Positions 19,401-28,382 are shown, counted from the stretch's first letter. The stretch is 64,000 bases of DNA from G965276675 sp965276675 (GCA_965276675.1 OZ255624.1:1-64000), one strand, 5' to 3'. Translations and numbers: made by a program. The notes: generated by a model not told the origin, from the sequence alone.

Positions 19401-19897
19401 TACGGATTGGCCAACTTGATTACGCCAACGCTTCGGTTCTTGAATACAACCCATTGGCGGATAATGCTGCTGTTTGGGTAAATCACATAGTGCTTTTCCA
19501 CCTCCAGGATCTTGTCCTGCAGTCTAATTGTGGTTTCAATTTCTCCCTGTGAGAGAACCTTGGCTTCGCTCCCCATCCAGGTCCAGTCGCCGGTGGCCCC
19601 GGAGATGATAGATCCGTTCACGGTAACCCGAAATTCGTCAGAACTGGTTCCTTGCGCCAGATACTCTCGATGCGTAGATCGGTTTTGGAAGCCTTGAAGG
19701 AGATACTTGCCGTGTACAAGCTCCATCTTCTCCTGAACGCTGCTTGTCCCAATTACAGCAGTCGCTCTTTGGTCATCCACACGAACATAGGCGTCGTGGG
19801 AGTTCATTGTGACCGCAGAGCATCTCGGAAGCAGGAATAGTCCGGCGGCCAAAACCAAGACCTTCAGAGGTAGTTCAGAAGTGCTAAGTATTTTCAT
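16403..19897 (-). CDS. Large secreted GH36-like (clan D) glycoside hydrolase with FN3 and CBM-like domains
   Basis: 1164 residues. A hydrophobic signal segment (about 10-28) is followed by a beta-sandwich domain and a TIM barrel with alpha-galactosidase-type motifs: GADILWQDAGWHDY, then VRLTVWWPLWYAEK, WREDGSAV near the nucleophile strand, and IDLCAGGGNLMSFEGLRLAD followed by LTDGG at the acid/base strand. The usual KWDMN nucleophile motif is not literal, so the specificity may not be alpha-galactoside. A fibronectin III domain (about 690-790) and two C-terminal beta modules, probably carbohydrate binding, complete it. The TonB receptor 185 bp upstream suggests a shared glycan. Confidence 0.8.
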   Translation of the reverse strand: MKILSTSELPLKVLVLAAGLFLLPRCSAVTMNSHDAYVRVDDQRATAVIGTSSVQEKMELVHGKYLLQGFQNRSTHREYLAQGTSSDEFRVTVNGSIISGATGDWTWMGSEAKVLSQGEIETTIRLQDKILEVEKHYVIYPNSSIIRQWVVFKNRSVGVIKLANPYMLDDRLLANAAASQTLSYMTGGGSFSGSQVLKQVPLNDAYARTFDTTDKAELQNVEGIDYGNGMAYGSGRYMPWICISGNDAKEGLFLGLDYYGRWAAEIGNFQGAAGYLGLRLAGYEKQVQPGETIETPKAFTGVYAGDLDAMGNELKAWQYRYLWDYTNDDYFTKIRYAAEMRAQPQKGGAWGGGTDDNWDFRLAAMLHASDVIRYIGADILWQDAGWHDYLGDNDGPDFAQVNRYLKKSGVRLTVWWPLWYAEKQSKVLRDHPDWGSGRIFGTPVDTSRPEVIQWMSAQLDQKVKEWGNFQWREDGSAVAPVAENETSMLVQYKNIMDMQKQFRKDHPDSSIDLCAGGGNLMSFEGLRLADVGQLTDGGSLMYGNYYSSYLFPPDKIDDWTRTQNATSTNVATTLTMAPAWMGDRGLYGHEPGASLDDGMESLRKTFEIYHYLVREGVAGRWVQVYHPKIEGDDPIFYLERLNSDGHRGAIVLKHFISGQVHIYPKGLHPGETYDVRFQASKLTSKRTGDDLARNGITLVNPKPGELIYLGLPNHPGSGTDSIPPTAPANVVKQLGTNMGITGVELKWNASSDNNWISYYQIYRDGEPIDRVSKGLYYFDHNESANLGSIYQVQAVDGDGNGSAKVEGAPTGAATEIYTALGGYLAGKDYSYQGANGWFYEEWDDNKHLPATWNGALGQMGLYQGPSEEHQLLIGGSWMRPGTLAHAVRVFKLPASGQVMITGNVHKDIYHTHGDGVRVKVLKGNQQIWPNAGWEMIAAGDTKGKDIEQTVSVNAGDQLYFIVDGITDATDDETVWNPQIKYLTNPGASSPKPQTRLDDVDHAIKYSGEGWQSTGIPPWSEGQGIGGDIGYLHDRFKGTLSESDTSGDKMKVKFRGTGVEIIGNTGSDHGIAEISIDGESKGLIDTFVPENYSNGKTSSKGLARQSNNVAIKPPIALWSTSTLGEGEHTLEVTVVGRKNQESAGTYIGIDEVVITGSAIDDLAMR

Positions 19898-20082
19898 ATT
19901 GCCTCAAGGTAGGGTGACAATTAATTGTTTGATCAAATGCAAAACGTAAGCCATAAAATAAATTGACGTGACCGCAAAACTATACAGAGAGAGCAGGATA
20001 ACTCCGGCGACCACAATAATGACATTTAGAGCATGAACAGAATGAATCGCTATTCCAATACCATCTTCCGCACCTCCGTCGG

Positions 20083-23000
20083 TTAAAAGATTATCTTTGC
20101 AGCAAGCTGAACATCGCGTCCAGGACTACTGCTTGTTATTTTCCCAAACGCAGAACTTTGGAGGCTACTTGCTGGTGTCGAAAAGTTTGTATGATTAAAG
20201 ATATTGAAAGACTCTGCCCGGAATTGCAGTTTTGATTCTCTCCACAATGGCAGATCTTTGAACAAACTGAAATCAACGTTCATATATGAGGGACCTAGCA
20301 AGTCATTCCTGCGCTCGGTGCCAAACGTGTATGGAGTTATCATGAACGAGGCAGCGTCGAGCCAGCTTTGATATGACTGCTTAAATCCTGCGCCCAAGTA
20401 TGGGTTGCCAGTCTTATTGCACCTTTGAGAACCGCCTCCCACATTCGCAATGTCTCCGCCGGCGCTGCAATTGAATGGCAGCCCGGAGTGATAGCTGGTA
20501 ATAGTGGCGACATTCCAGCCTCCAAGGAGACCTTGCGCAAGCCTGTTTGGATTGGACAAGAACTGCTTCCCTCTTCCCACTGGCAAAGTGTATATGCCGC
20601 TAAAAACAAATAGCTGAGGTAAGTTGTAGTCGGAAGGACCCTTCTCATTTTTAAGATCGTAGAAGTTTTGAACTCCTGACCCGCCATAAGGGTCAGATTC
20701 AATGTCCAGTGACTTAGACCAGGTGTATGACGCTAAAAAGGCAAGCCCAAACGACATGGATTTCTTAAGTTCTGCCTGAAGTGCGTTATAACTTGCGTTT
20801 CCAGCATTTGTTTCGAACGTGAAAGGTGTTCCACCATACTGAGTATAGGGCTGCCCTCTTGAGGCAAGCGACCCAGGACCCGGAACTTTTGCAGTATTCG
20901 CGGCTACCTGCAAATACTGGTGACGGTTCAGTGATCCCACATAGTCAACCTTCAAGACCATAGAACTTGGCAGCTGTTCTTCTACGCCAAGGTTGTATTC
21001 CATAGAGTAAGGGTTCTGCATGTTGGGGTCTGCAGATTGTCCAATCAGCGGTTTTAACGGATCTATAAATGCCGATACCGGAGGCAAACTACTTTCAAAC
21101 AGAGTTGGCAGGCCACGGTTTTGAAGCGTAAGGGTGGGAGAGGCAGCACTGGGCCAACCTAATCTAATATTTTGCGATTGCTGCACTAACTCGTTGTTAT
21201 GGTCGTCCAGGACCGCAAACGCGGCTCGAAATACAGTCCGGTCTTTGACCTGGTAAGCTGCTCCAAAACGAGGTTGAACACCGTTATATTGTGGGGTGTA
21301 ATACGTATTGCGGCCTGTAGCCTTAGGAAACAAAGGTGGCACGGGTCCCGTTACAATAAATTGCCCAGTGTAGAAATCGAGCCCCGAAATCACCTTGTCA
21401 GGAGTTGGGGGCGCGACGAAGTCATAACGCAGACCTGCTGTAATTGTAAGCTTCCGTGACGCCTTCCACTGATCCTGAACATACCCACCAAACCAATTGG
21501 CCGTGATGGTCTCATTAGTATTACCCGTGTAGCCGCCTATACTGTCAACAAGCCCCAGCATGAAGCTGGCAGGCCCATAGCCTGTCGTACTAGCCAGAGC
21601 ACCTTGAGACGTCGCATTTTGAGTGAAGCTGGTTGTAATATTCGTGGCGCCATCGTAGCTTGTAATCCGGTAATACATACCACCGATGCCGAGGGTGTGC
21701 TTGCCAATCGTCTTTGAGAGATCCGCATGGTAGTCGCTTGCCCACTGAGGACCCAGCGGGAAGTTGTATTGGGTCACGCCACTGAAACCGTTCGAGATAT
21801 TTACCGACGGGCCATAGTCTGGATTGTCGTTTAGGGTGAAACCCAAGGCACTTGTAAAAGCTGGGCCTGCTCCCTGAGACGAAGTATTCAAGTTCATATT
21901 GGACCATCCGTAGTGCAGGTTCAGAATAGTCGACGGGTTGAAGATATGCGTATAACCGGCAGCTACTCCTTGTGCAAAATTGAGCAGGACCCCCAAATAT
22001 CCTGGGAGGGGTTCTGGTGTCGTGTTATTTGCATTCGATCTGTTATATCGGCCGAAGACCGTATCGCTATTCTTAAATGCATGGTCAAGTCGGATTCCGA
22101 AGACATCACTCGCTACAGCAGTGGTCCCTGAAAATTGGTAGTTCGGAAGAACGTTGGCTGCAACGTTCAGGTTAGGCGCTGGATAGTACTTTTGCAGGAT
22201 TATCGGGGCAGTAGGATCGATTCGGTTCTTGGGAATGATATTGCCAGGAAACGGGTCGCGAAGAACTGCGCTCGGGTTTTTAGGGTCCGGCCGACTTGTG
22301 GCTGGATCGTATATCTCGTTCTGATATTCAGGCCTTCCCAAGCTATCAATCCCGACTTGTGGACCAAGAACGGCCGAGAAGTCTCCCGCCTGCATGGCTG
22401 ATGTAAATGTGCTTCCGAAATAAGTTAGGGTACGCGAGGATCTGAACCCCTCCCAATAGCCTGAAAACCATGTATTTTTCCTGCTGTTCAAATGCGGCAG
22501 AACGAGCGGGCCACCCAGGTATACGCCATACTGGTTCTGGCTGTAAGGAAGTTTTGTCGTGCTGAAGAAGCCACTGGCATCCAGTGCGGCGTTCCGGGCA
22601 AACTCCCATGCCGATCCATGGAAAGTGTTGGTTCCGGAGCGGGTGCTGACGTTAATGTTCGCACCAGAGGCGATGGAAAACTGAGCATCCGTGATGTGCG
22701 ATTGAACATTGAACTCCTGTATCGCGTCTGGCGGTGGGCTGAGAGCCCAGGTGTTCGTAAAGAGCTGATTGTTCAGCACCCCATCCATCGTAAAATTGTT
22801 CTCTTCGCCTCGCTGGCCATTGACCGACGGGCTGATTCCGCCGGCACCTTGCGTCACTTGAAATCCCGATTGTTGCGCGTCTTGTACGGGAGCTGCGCCA
22901 GGAGTAAGCAGAGTGAGCTGCGTGAACTCGCGCCCGTTGAGCGGTAAGTCGACGGTCTCCTCATGTCCAATCACATCGCCAACTGTTGCTGAAGTCGTGT

Positions 23001-23379
23001 TAAGCGTAGGAGGGGCGTCAGTGACTTCGACAGTTTGAGTTCCTGACGAGATCTTCAGGACCAAATTGAGAGTAACGCTTTGGTTGACTTCAAGTTGGAT
23101 ATTTGCCAGCTCTGTTGTCGCAAACCCTTGCTTTTTTCCTGAGAGTTTGTACGTGCTAGGGGGGAGTTGCGGAATGGTGAATGAACCAGTGCCGTCAGTG
23201 ACAGTTGTTCGGTGCTGACCTGTCCCTTGGTTGACTACATCGACATCCGCACCGGGAATGACCGCTCCAGATGAATCGGTAACCGTTCCAGTCATCAGCC
23301 CATTGGTGGTCTGTGCCGCTGCGTGGATTGAGAAATAAAAAATAATAATCGTAACGAAGGTAACTAGTTTTTTAAACAT
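20083..23379 (-). CDS. Oar-like TonB-dependent receptor
   Basis: 1098 residues with a signal peptide, AGGAGG six bases before the ATG, a carboxypeptidase-regulatory (Ig-like) domain at about 25-110 (GTVTDSSGAVIPGADVDV), a plug domain (VDLPLNGREFTQLTLLTPG), and a long outer-membrane beta barrel ending in IIF. This architecture is common in Acidobacteriota polysaccharide loci and imports oligosaccharides or other large ligands through the outer membrane with TonB energy. It lies directly upstream of the GH36-like enzyme on the same strand, a likely SusC-like pairing, though no SusD was seen. Confidence 0.93.
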   Translation of the reverse strand: MFKKLVTFVTIIIFYFSIHAAAQTTNGLMTGTVTDSSGAVIPGADVDVVNQGTGQHRTTVTDGTGSFTIPQLPPSTYKLSGKKQGFATTELANIQLEVNQSVTLNLVLKISSGTQTVEVTDAPPTLNTTSATVGDVIGHEETVDLPLNGREFTQLTLLTPGAAPVQDAQQSGFQVTQGAGGISPSVNGQRGEENNFTMDGVLNNQLFTNTWALSPPPDAIQEFNVQSHITDAQFSIASGANINVSTRSGTNTFHGSAWEFARNAALDASGFFSTTKLPYSQNQYGVYLGGPLVLPHLNSRKNTWFSGYWEGFRSSRTLTYFGSTFTSAMQAGDFSAVLGPQVGIDSLGRPEYQNEIYDPATSRPDPKNPSAVLRDPFPGNIIPKNRIDPTAPIILQKYYPAPNLNVAANVLPNYQFSGTTAVASDVFGIRLDHAFKNSDTVFGRYNRSNANNTTPEPLPGYLGVLLNFAQGVAAGYTHIFNPSTILNLHYGWSNMNLNTSSQGAGPAFTSALGFTLNDNPDYGPSVNISNGFSGVTQYNFPLGPQWASDYHADLSKTIGKHTLGIGGMYYRITSYDGATNITTSFTQNATSQGALASTTGYGPASFMLGLVDSIGGYTGNTNETITANWFGGYVQDQWKASRKLTITAGLRYDFVAPPTPDKVISGLDFYTGQFIVTGPVPPLFPKATGRNTYYTPQYNGVQPRFGAAYQVKDRTVFRAAFAVLDDHNNELVQQSQNIRLGWPSAASPTLTLQNRGLPTLFESSLPPVSAFIDPLKPLIGQSADPNMQNPYSMEYNLGVEEQLPSSMVLKVDYVGSLNRHQYLQVAANTAKVPGPGSLASRGQPYTQYGGTPFTFETNAGNASYNALQAELKKSMSFGLAFLASYTWSKSLDIESDPYGGSGVQNFYDLKNEKGPSDYNLPQLFVFSGIYTLPVGRGKQFLSNPNRLAQGLLGGWNVATITSYHSGLPFNCSAGGDIANVGGGSQRCNKTGNPYLGAGFKQSYQSWLDAASFMITPYTFGTERRNDLLGPSYMNVDFSLFKDLPLWRESKLQFRAESFNIFNHTNFSTPASSLQSSAFGKITSSSPGRDVQLAAKIIF

Positions 23380-23865
23380 CGCGAGCCTCCTGGGAACGCA
23401 AAGCCGTAGGAATTGTCAGGCGTATGTGTGCATCATGGGATCTGCTCGAAATCCAGGCAGCCTCCGGGAAGCGTCGGCCCAAAGGTTCTTGGGAGCGCAG
23501 CCATTTCGGCTTTGCCAGTCGCAGAGAAGCTGTACTAGATATGGAATGCCTACGAATGCTGAAGATGGCCGAGTTCATGAACGAAGAGCACCCTATCATA
23601 GCGTAAATTTGGTAGTCAAGCCTTAATCTTCGAACAGTCATACATCAATGAATGTTGATGCTTGTGGCAATTATGCCTAAGATTGGGTGCCAAATACCGC
23701 CTATGATCTATGATTTAATTCCTGCCTAAGTGACAGGAAACGCATTTGCGGCTCCAGCGGGATCCATGTGTATTGTCCGCCGTTGGAGTAAGGGGGGCGG
23801 AATAGCTCCTGAGTGGCTGTGAATGACGAAGCCATAGGAAGCAGAAGAAATGAGGATGGCAATCG
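23380..23865. other. Divergent intergenic region
   Basis: 486 bp between the divergent TonB receptor and SDR genes. Short frames exist on both strands but none has a family signature or good ribosome site. It must hold both promoters. AT-rich stretches near 23,640-23,730 are the most promoter-like part; no firm -35/-10 pair was assigned. Confidence 0.4.
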
Positions 23866-24654
23866 ATGTTAATGCTTGAAGGCAAATCAATTATTGTGAC
23901 CGGAGCTGCGCAAGGAATCGGGAAAGCCACAGCCGTGATATGTGCACGCGAAGGCGCCAATGTCGTCATAGCCGATCTCAATGGCGCACTCGCCGGGTCT
24001 GTTGCGGCTTCGATCGCAGCATCTGGAGGACGTGCCATTTCAGTTCAAATGGACACGACCCGGCGGGAAGATATTCGCCACATGATGTCAGAAACAATCG
24101 AGGCTTTCGGCTCCGTCGACGGCCTGGTCTGCAACGGCATGCGCCGCATCTACGGTCCGGCGGAAGATTTCACCGATGAGCATTGGGAGTTGGTTATAAA
24201 CCAAGGCTTGACCGGATATTTTCTTTGTGCCCAGGAAGCCGCACGCCGAATGCTTTTGCAAGGGCACGGTGCCATCGTTATGGTTACTTCAATTGCCAGC
24301 AAAAGCGCTGTGAACGGTGGGGCCGCATACTGCGCAGTCAAAGCGGGGATAGCCGGTTTGACGCACCAACTCGGCGTCGAGTGGGCAAGGCGCGGTATTC
24401 GTACGAACTCAATCGCGCCGGGTTTTACCGTGACGGAGGGAGCGATCCAAACGATGAGTGAGGAGGAGGCTGATGCCTTAATCCCCATCGGACGGCCGGC
24501 GCACGCTGATGAAATCGGCGCTGTCTGCGCCTTCCTCTTGTCGGATCTCGCCAGTCACATAACTGCTCAGGAGATCGTGGTAGACGGCGGCTACCTTGCT
24601 GGCAGAGGTATGAAACGGGGATCCATACGGCGCTGCCAATCAGTCGATCATTGA
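23866..24654 (+). CDS. SDR-family oxidoreductase with atypical active-site motif
   Basis: 262 residues, Rossmann fold with TGAAQGIGKA, catalytic Ser in VTSIAS and YCAVK with Tyr and Lys. The structural NNAG motif is replaced by CNGM (residues about 90-93), which is rare. The C-terminus ends GGYLAGRG, where SDRs normally stop, and then has about 13 extra residues that run into sequence resembling a transposase remnant, so the original end may have been lost. Probably still an NAD(P) dehydrogenase; the substrate is unknown. Confidence 0.85.
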   Translation: MLMLEGKSIIVTGAAQGIGKATAVICAREGANVVIADLNGALAGSVAASIAASGGRAISVQMDTTRREDIRHMMSETIEAFGSVDGLVCNGMRRIYGPAEDFTDEHWELVINQGLTGYFLCAQEAARRMLLQGHGAIVMVTSIASKSAVNGGAAYCAVKAGIAGLTHQLGVEWARRGIRTNSIAPGFTVTEGAIQTMSEEEADALIPIGRPAHADEIGAVCAFLLSDLASHITAQEIVVDGGYLAGRGMKRGSIRRCQSVDH

Positions 24655-24745
24655 GGTCGATGATCTTATCGGTCAGCGTTGCCGCTGTTTCGATCATCAG
24701 CGCGACGAGTGTGCCGTGACGCCACGCTTGCTCATATACCTTTTA
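24640..24745 (-). pseudogene. Possible internal fragment of a Tn3-type transposase
   Basis: The minus strand encodes AWRHGTLVALMIETAATLTD followed by KIIDLNDRLIG. This resembles the segment of Tn3-family TnpA that begins with RRxATLVAF and continues through an acidic helix. It is cut off on both sides, overlaps the SDR 3' end and lies opposite in direction to the second fragment at 24,894. The match is to a general pattern only. Confidence 0.35.
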
Positions 24746-24893
24746 GTTACACCGCTGTTTGGCCGGCCTCACGAGCGAGCTACAAGAGGCCGTTCTGATG
24801 CAGTTTCTGGCTTGCCTCTGGGACAACGCTAGGTCCCAATTCCATTCAGCCGCTCAATATGCCCGAGCACAGCTCTGGGCGTAGGCGCTCCGG

Positions 24894-25012
24894 GTGGCAT
24901 CCAACACCGTCTATCTCGAACGCGCAATAGAGCAGATGGCAAAATCACGGCAGTTCGATCCGGCCCTGCTCAGTATGTCTCTCCGCTCGGCTGGGAGCAC
25001 ATCAACCTCACT
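24894..25012 (+). pseudogene. C-terminal remnant of a Tn3-family transposase
   Basis: Pieces in slightly shifted frames read VASNTVYLERAIEQM, QFDPALLS and SPLGWEHINLT. They match the conserved end of Tn3-type TnpA (WNTVYLERA...LLxxLSPLGWEHINLTG). The rest of the transposase is missing and the pieces are separated by frameshifts. It marks an old transposon insertion next to two truncated genes. Confidence 0.7.
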
Positions 25013-25118
25013 GTGATGATGTACAGCACGTGCCTGATGGGGTTCTCGCCATGAAATAAAGCTGACGGCGCTGGTCCAAGCCAGCCTCGCAATTGCGCGA
25101 CAATTCGCGAGTCTTTCC

Positions 25119-25658
25119 TCAACTGCTCGCCGTCGGTTCTGGAACCAACGAAATCGTGCTTGCATCCAATGATGCTACGTACTGTCCCCCTTTCCCGTAG
25201 CGAACGGTGCGCTGACCGACTGGGAACGAAGAGTTGGCGACGTTTGGCTCGCATCCGGTATCGGTTGCAATCTGTAACGGGTTCTCAAAGCCGTTGGCGC
25301 GGCCATTACTAACAAGCAGGGCACCATTTGCGACGATCATCGCCGATGGATAGTGAGCAGTAGGAATGAATCCTACGATCCGGCTCTTCTCTGGGACACT
25401 CCGCCTACGAGACATGCCGCGCACATTCGGGGATAGGATAACAGTAGCGACCGTGTTTGCATCCGAATCCGCGACGTACAATCGATGCCCATCGTCACTC
25501 AATGCGAGGGCGAGAGGGGTACTTCCAAACGTGTGACCATCGCTAAGCCCAATTCGAACGCGCTCGGTTTTTTTGTCAGCAATGGTGTCAATCACTGAGA
25601 TCGTGTCATCATCGGAATTTGTCACATAGAGTCGATTGTCAGATCTGTTTCTCACCAT
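25119..25658 (-). pseudogene. Truncated YncE/YVTN beta-propeller gene
   Basis: 179 residues with propeller repeats (RLYVTNSDDDTISVIDT, HRLYVADSDANTVATVIL) and VGFIPTAHYPSAM, typical of the propeller half of the YncE-alkaline phosphatase proteins common in Acidobacteriota. The first blades and signal peptide are absent and the phosphatase half is gone. The frame starts inside the end of the truncated sigma gene (7-nt overlap) and ends beside the Tn3 remnant. Both ends therefore look like rearrangement junctions, and function is unlikely. Confidence 0.7.
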
Positions 25659-26317
25659 TGCTGTGGGGTGAGAACCGATTGCGAGGTGAGCCGCTCGAAG
25701 GCTTTCTGTATGCGGTGGAATTCCTGCGTCTCTATTAAACGTTGTTCAGGATTTAACGAAGGGTCCGCTTGCTCCGTCTCGGTAAGGTTCAGGCCGTCCT
25801 CGCTCGCCTTGAGAGAATTTCTACCGTCCCGAAAGAGCTCGATAGCCAGATTGTGTGCAACTCTGAACAGCCAGCCACGAAGGTTCCGGTCGGGATACTC
25901 TTTCGAGAGGTGCTGCACTAGTCTTAGGAAAGATTCTAGAATGATGTCCTCAGCTTCGCACGCGTTCAATTTCAGACTGATCAGGTAGGTGAAGAGGGGT
26001 GGTCGGAGTTGATCGTAAAGTTGGACGATTCTGCTGCGATGCCTACCGTGCTCTTGCTTCGCTGCAGGGCAGAGGATGTAAGAATCGGGCCCAAGCTCTT
26101 TGTCCCTCAGACTGTCAGACGCCAGCAACGAAATGAAAGAAGATGAAAGCACGTCCCGGATTACTCCTTCTATCGATCTGCCCGCGTACATTCGAACAAC
26201 GGCTGCGCATTGCCTTTCGCAACCCCTGATTTGTAAACATTCGGTAAAAGTGAACAGTCGAGAATGTCGCGTTCTGCGCCACAAACTTGAACGTAAGAGT
26301 CGCTGCGGAGCATCCAC
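25652..26317 (-). pseudogene. ECF-type sigma factor truncated in region 4
   Basis: The minus-strand frame encodes sigma region 2 (LYDQLRPPLFTYLISLKL, AEDIILESFLRLVQHL, NLRGWLFRVAHNLAIELFR) and then stops at AFERLTSQ followed by eight unrelated residues. Region 4, needed for -35 recognition, is missing after its first few positions. The true start is probably downstream of the frame's first Met, near residue 70, because the first 60 residues do not look like a sigma N-terminus. The break lies at the junction with the propeller fragment. Confidence 0.75.
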
Positions 26318-26580
26318 TACGGCTCAGATAGCCCGTCGTAAGCGGGTGTGGCGATATCTCCCGAAAACCGACTTTGCTCGCGTCATTTTGACGTGCATGC
26401 CTTCGCGCTACCAGCGGCTGCATGGCCTCCGGATGAGTATTCTGCCGCGTCAGGACCCCCAGTCACGCGGCATACGCGGTGTCCGCGCAGCAAGGCCGTA
26501 GGGGCTCTGCGGTTCTTGTGCAGATCGGCGAACTCTATTCCGTTGCGCCGCACTAGTCTCTGTCGCGTATTCTGTTGTGA

Positions 26581-27207
26581 ATGAACACGACCGAAATCCT
26601 GTCCGCAATCGATGAAGAGATCTCCCGTCTCACACAAGCCCGCAGTTTGCTGGGTGGCGTCGATGCGACGGTCGCCACCCAGCGGTCGGCGCCCTCGACC
26701 GCCGGAAAACGTGGACGCCCCAAGGGGTCGAAAAATAGGACAACCAGCTTCACCCCAAGCGAGTTCAAACTGCCAAACCGGCGGACGATGAGTCCGGAAG
26801 GCAAAGCTAGGATCGCTGCGGCACAGAGAGCACGATGGGCGCGGCAAAACGGTGCAGGCCAAGAGACACGCACCGCAAGGAGGTCGGCCGCAAAGAACGC
26901 TGCTCCCGTGAAGAATGTCGCCAAGGGCGCATCCGCGTCGATGTTGGCACCCAAAAAGCCTGTTCCGGCGAAAAAGGCCGTAGCAAAGCCCGCAGCAGCT
27001 AAGAAGGCGGTTGTAGTTAACAGAGCTCCGATAAAGCGGGTTTCCGCCAAGAAGGCGCCCTTGAAGATCGCGACTGGGACGAATTTCGCCGCTAAGGCTA
27101 TCCCATCAGAGAAGGCCGCCCAAAAGAAGGTGGCTTACATAAAGGCGGTACCCCCAGCGAAGATTCCGAACGGAGTGACGACCGGCATTGCCACTGTAGC
27201 GGAGTAG
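26581..27207 (+). CDS. Lys/Ala-rich histone H1-like protein
   Basis: 208 residues. The N-terminal 35 residues look helical (MNTTEILSAIDEEISRLTQA). An AT-hook-like GKRGRPKGSKN and a MSPEGKARIAAAQRARWAR segment follow, and the C-terminal 110 residues are a basic tail of PAKKA/AAKKA-type repeats. Such tails bind DNA or RNA non-specifically. Similar proteins occur in Acidobacteriota with unknown roles. It stands alone in the island's mobile end, 160 bp before vapBC. The ribosome site is not clear. Confidence 0.65.
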   Translation: MNTTEILSAIDEEISRLTQARSLLGGVDATVATQRSAPSTAGKRGRPKGSKNRTTSFTPSEFKLPNRRTMSPEGKARIAAAQRARWARQNGAGQETRTARRSAAKNAAPVKNVAKGASASMLAPKKPVPAKKAVAKPAAAKKAVVVNRAPIKRVSAKKAPLKIATGTNFAAKAIPSEKAAQKKVAYIKAVPPAKIPNGVTTGIATVAE

Positions 27208-27311
27208 CGTGACAGCTAGGGTTCGAAGTCTTGTTGGACGAATCACTCGAGCACGTCGGTACACCGCCGAGTGGTCATGTTTCGCGATGTCCTCTCTTTG
27301 GTGAGTGTCCG

Positions 27312-27356
27312 TTGACGTGTCATAGCGAAGGTGGTATTACTTTAAGAGAAAAGTAA
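27312..27356 (+). promoter_or_regulatory. vapBC promoter with overlapping dyad operator
   Basis: TTGACG (27,312-27,317) and TATTAC (27,335-27,340) are 17 bp apart. The -10 overlaps an inverted repeat TTACTTT-AAGAGA-AAAGTAA (27,337-27,356). AbrB-type antitoxins commonly bind such a dyad to repress their own operon. The ribosome site AAAGGAG follows directly. Confidence 0.55.
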
Positions 27357-27366
27357 AGGAGACCGA

Positions 27367-27621
27367 ATGGAATCCGCTCTGACTGTAAAGGGCCAAGCGA
27401 CGATACCTAAGGCAATCCGGGACCATCTCCATCTCGAACCCGGTGACCGGATCAAGTTCTTTCTCCATCCGGACGGTAGTGTGGCGATCCTTCCGAAGCT
27501 TCGCACTTCAGTCTTGAAGGGCATAGTCAGGTCTCGGGGCCGGCAAGTCTCAATCGACGAAATGGAAGGCGCCGCTGCCGAGGGTGCTGTCGGACGAGTG
27601 CATCGTGCAAAACGTCGTTGA
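27367..27621 (+). CDS. vapB: AbrB/SpoVT-type antitoxin (VapB)
   Basis: 84 residues. ESALTVKGQATIPKAIRDHL and PGDRIKFFLHPDGSVAILP form the swapped-hairpin AbrB DNA-binding domain; the C-terminal 35 residues should wrap the toxin. AAAGGAG lies seven bases before the ATG. It overlaps the toxin gene by 4 nt, the usual type II arrangement. It neutralises VapC and probably represses the operon through the upstream dyad. Confidence 0.9.
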   Translation: MESALTVKGQATIPKAIRDHLHLEPGDRIKFFLHPDGSVAILPKLRTSVLKGIVRSRGRQVSIDEMEGAAAEGAVGRVHRAKRR

Positions 27622-28013
27622 TCGGACTCGATACCAATATCGTCGTTCGTTACTTGGCACAGGACGACCCGGTCCAATCGCCTAAGGCGACGAAGCTCAT
27701 CGAGGGCCATCTCAATGAGGATGAACCCGGCTTCATAAGTCTCGTGACAATTGCAGAAACCGTCTGGGTTCTGGACCGCCTGTATGATCTGACGAATCAA
27801 AAGCTTGCGGATGCGGTCGAGCGCATGCTACAGGCCGACACACTCGTCATCCAAAACGAGCAGGAAGTCTTTATCGCTATGATTGCCCTGAGGACGGGAA
27901 TGGGATCTTTCGCCGATGCCCTCGTCGGAGCTCTCGGTGCTTGGGCGGGCTACGCATCGACGCTCACGTTCGACAAAAAAGCTGCAAGGCTGAAGGATTT
28001 TGAGGTTATCTAA
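27618..28013 (+). CDS. vapC: PIN-domain ribonuclease toxin (VapC)
   Basis: 131 residues from a TTG start that overlaps the antitoxin stop (TTGA). PIN acidic residues are visible: D5 in GLDTNIVVRYL, E in TIAETVWVL, D in GSFADALVGAL and D in TFDKKAARL. VapC toxins cut tRNA or rRNA when the antitoxin is degraded. The pair may stabilise the island. Confidence 0.9.
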   Translation: MIGLDTNIVVRYLAQDDPVQSPKATKLIEGHLNEDEPGFISLVTIAETVWVLDRLYDLTNQKLADAVERMLQADTLVIQNEQEVFIAMIALRTGMGSFADALVGALGAWAGYASTLTFDKKAARLKDFEVI

Positions 28014-28016
28014 TAT

Positions 28017-28379
28017 CTCCTGCCCATAGAGAGCGGAAACGCCTTCGCCCTGTCTGACTTCGATTCGGAAGGCGAACCCCCTATCCCCCTTATTTGATGG
28101 CGATAAGACAAGGGAGACTTCGAAAAGAGGCACAAAGAGGTCTATGGAAAGAACCCAGGGTTCCTAGATAAATCCGAGGCAACTGCCATTCAGGCTGCTG
28201 ATTTCAATGCATGGAAGATGCGAACAGTGCTGCATGAATGCAATAAGCCCACCCACACACTAGAAATTGGCAAAGATTTGCTGCGGTCGATGTCAGTGTT
28301 AGAGAATGTGCGAAAGGACGCTGGCGTCCTAAACAAAGGGTCGTTTCGTGAGTTTTGCAAAACAGCGGAGATTCCCTAA
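28017..28379 (+). pseudogene. C-terminal remnant of a DUF3800-like gene
   Basis: Right after VapC an in-frame tract ends at a stop at 28,379 and contains DFEKRHKEVYGKNPGFLDKS and AIQAADFNAWKMR. The QAAD(L/F)xAW motif is the hallmark near the end of DUF3800 proteins, often phage or defence associated. The tract is interrupted by a stop at 28,104; a one-base shift there restores LFDGDKTR and an acidic stretch further upstream. The N-terminal two thirds are missing. Confidence 0.45.
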
Positions 28380-28382
28380 AAG

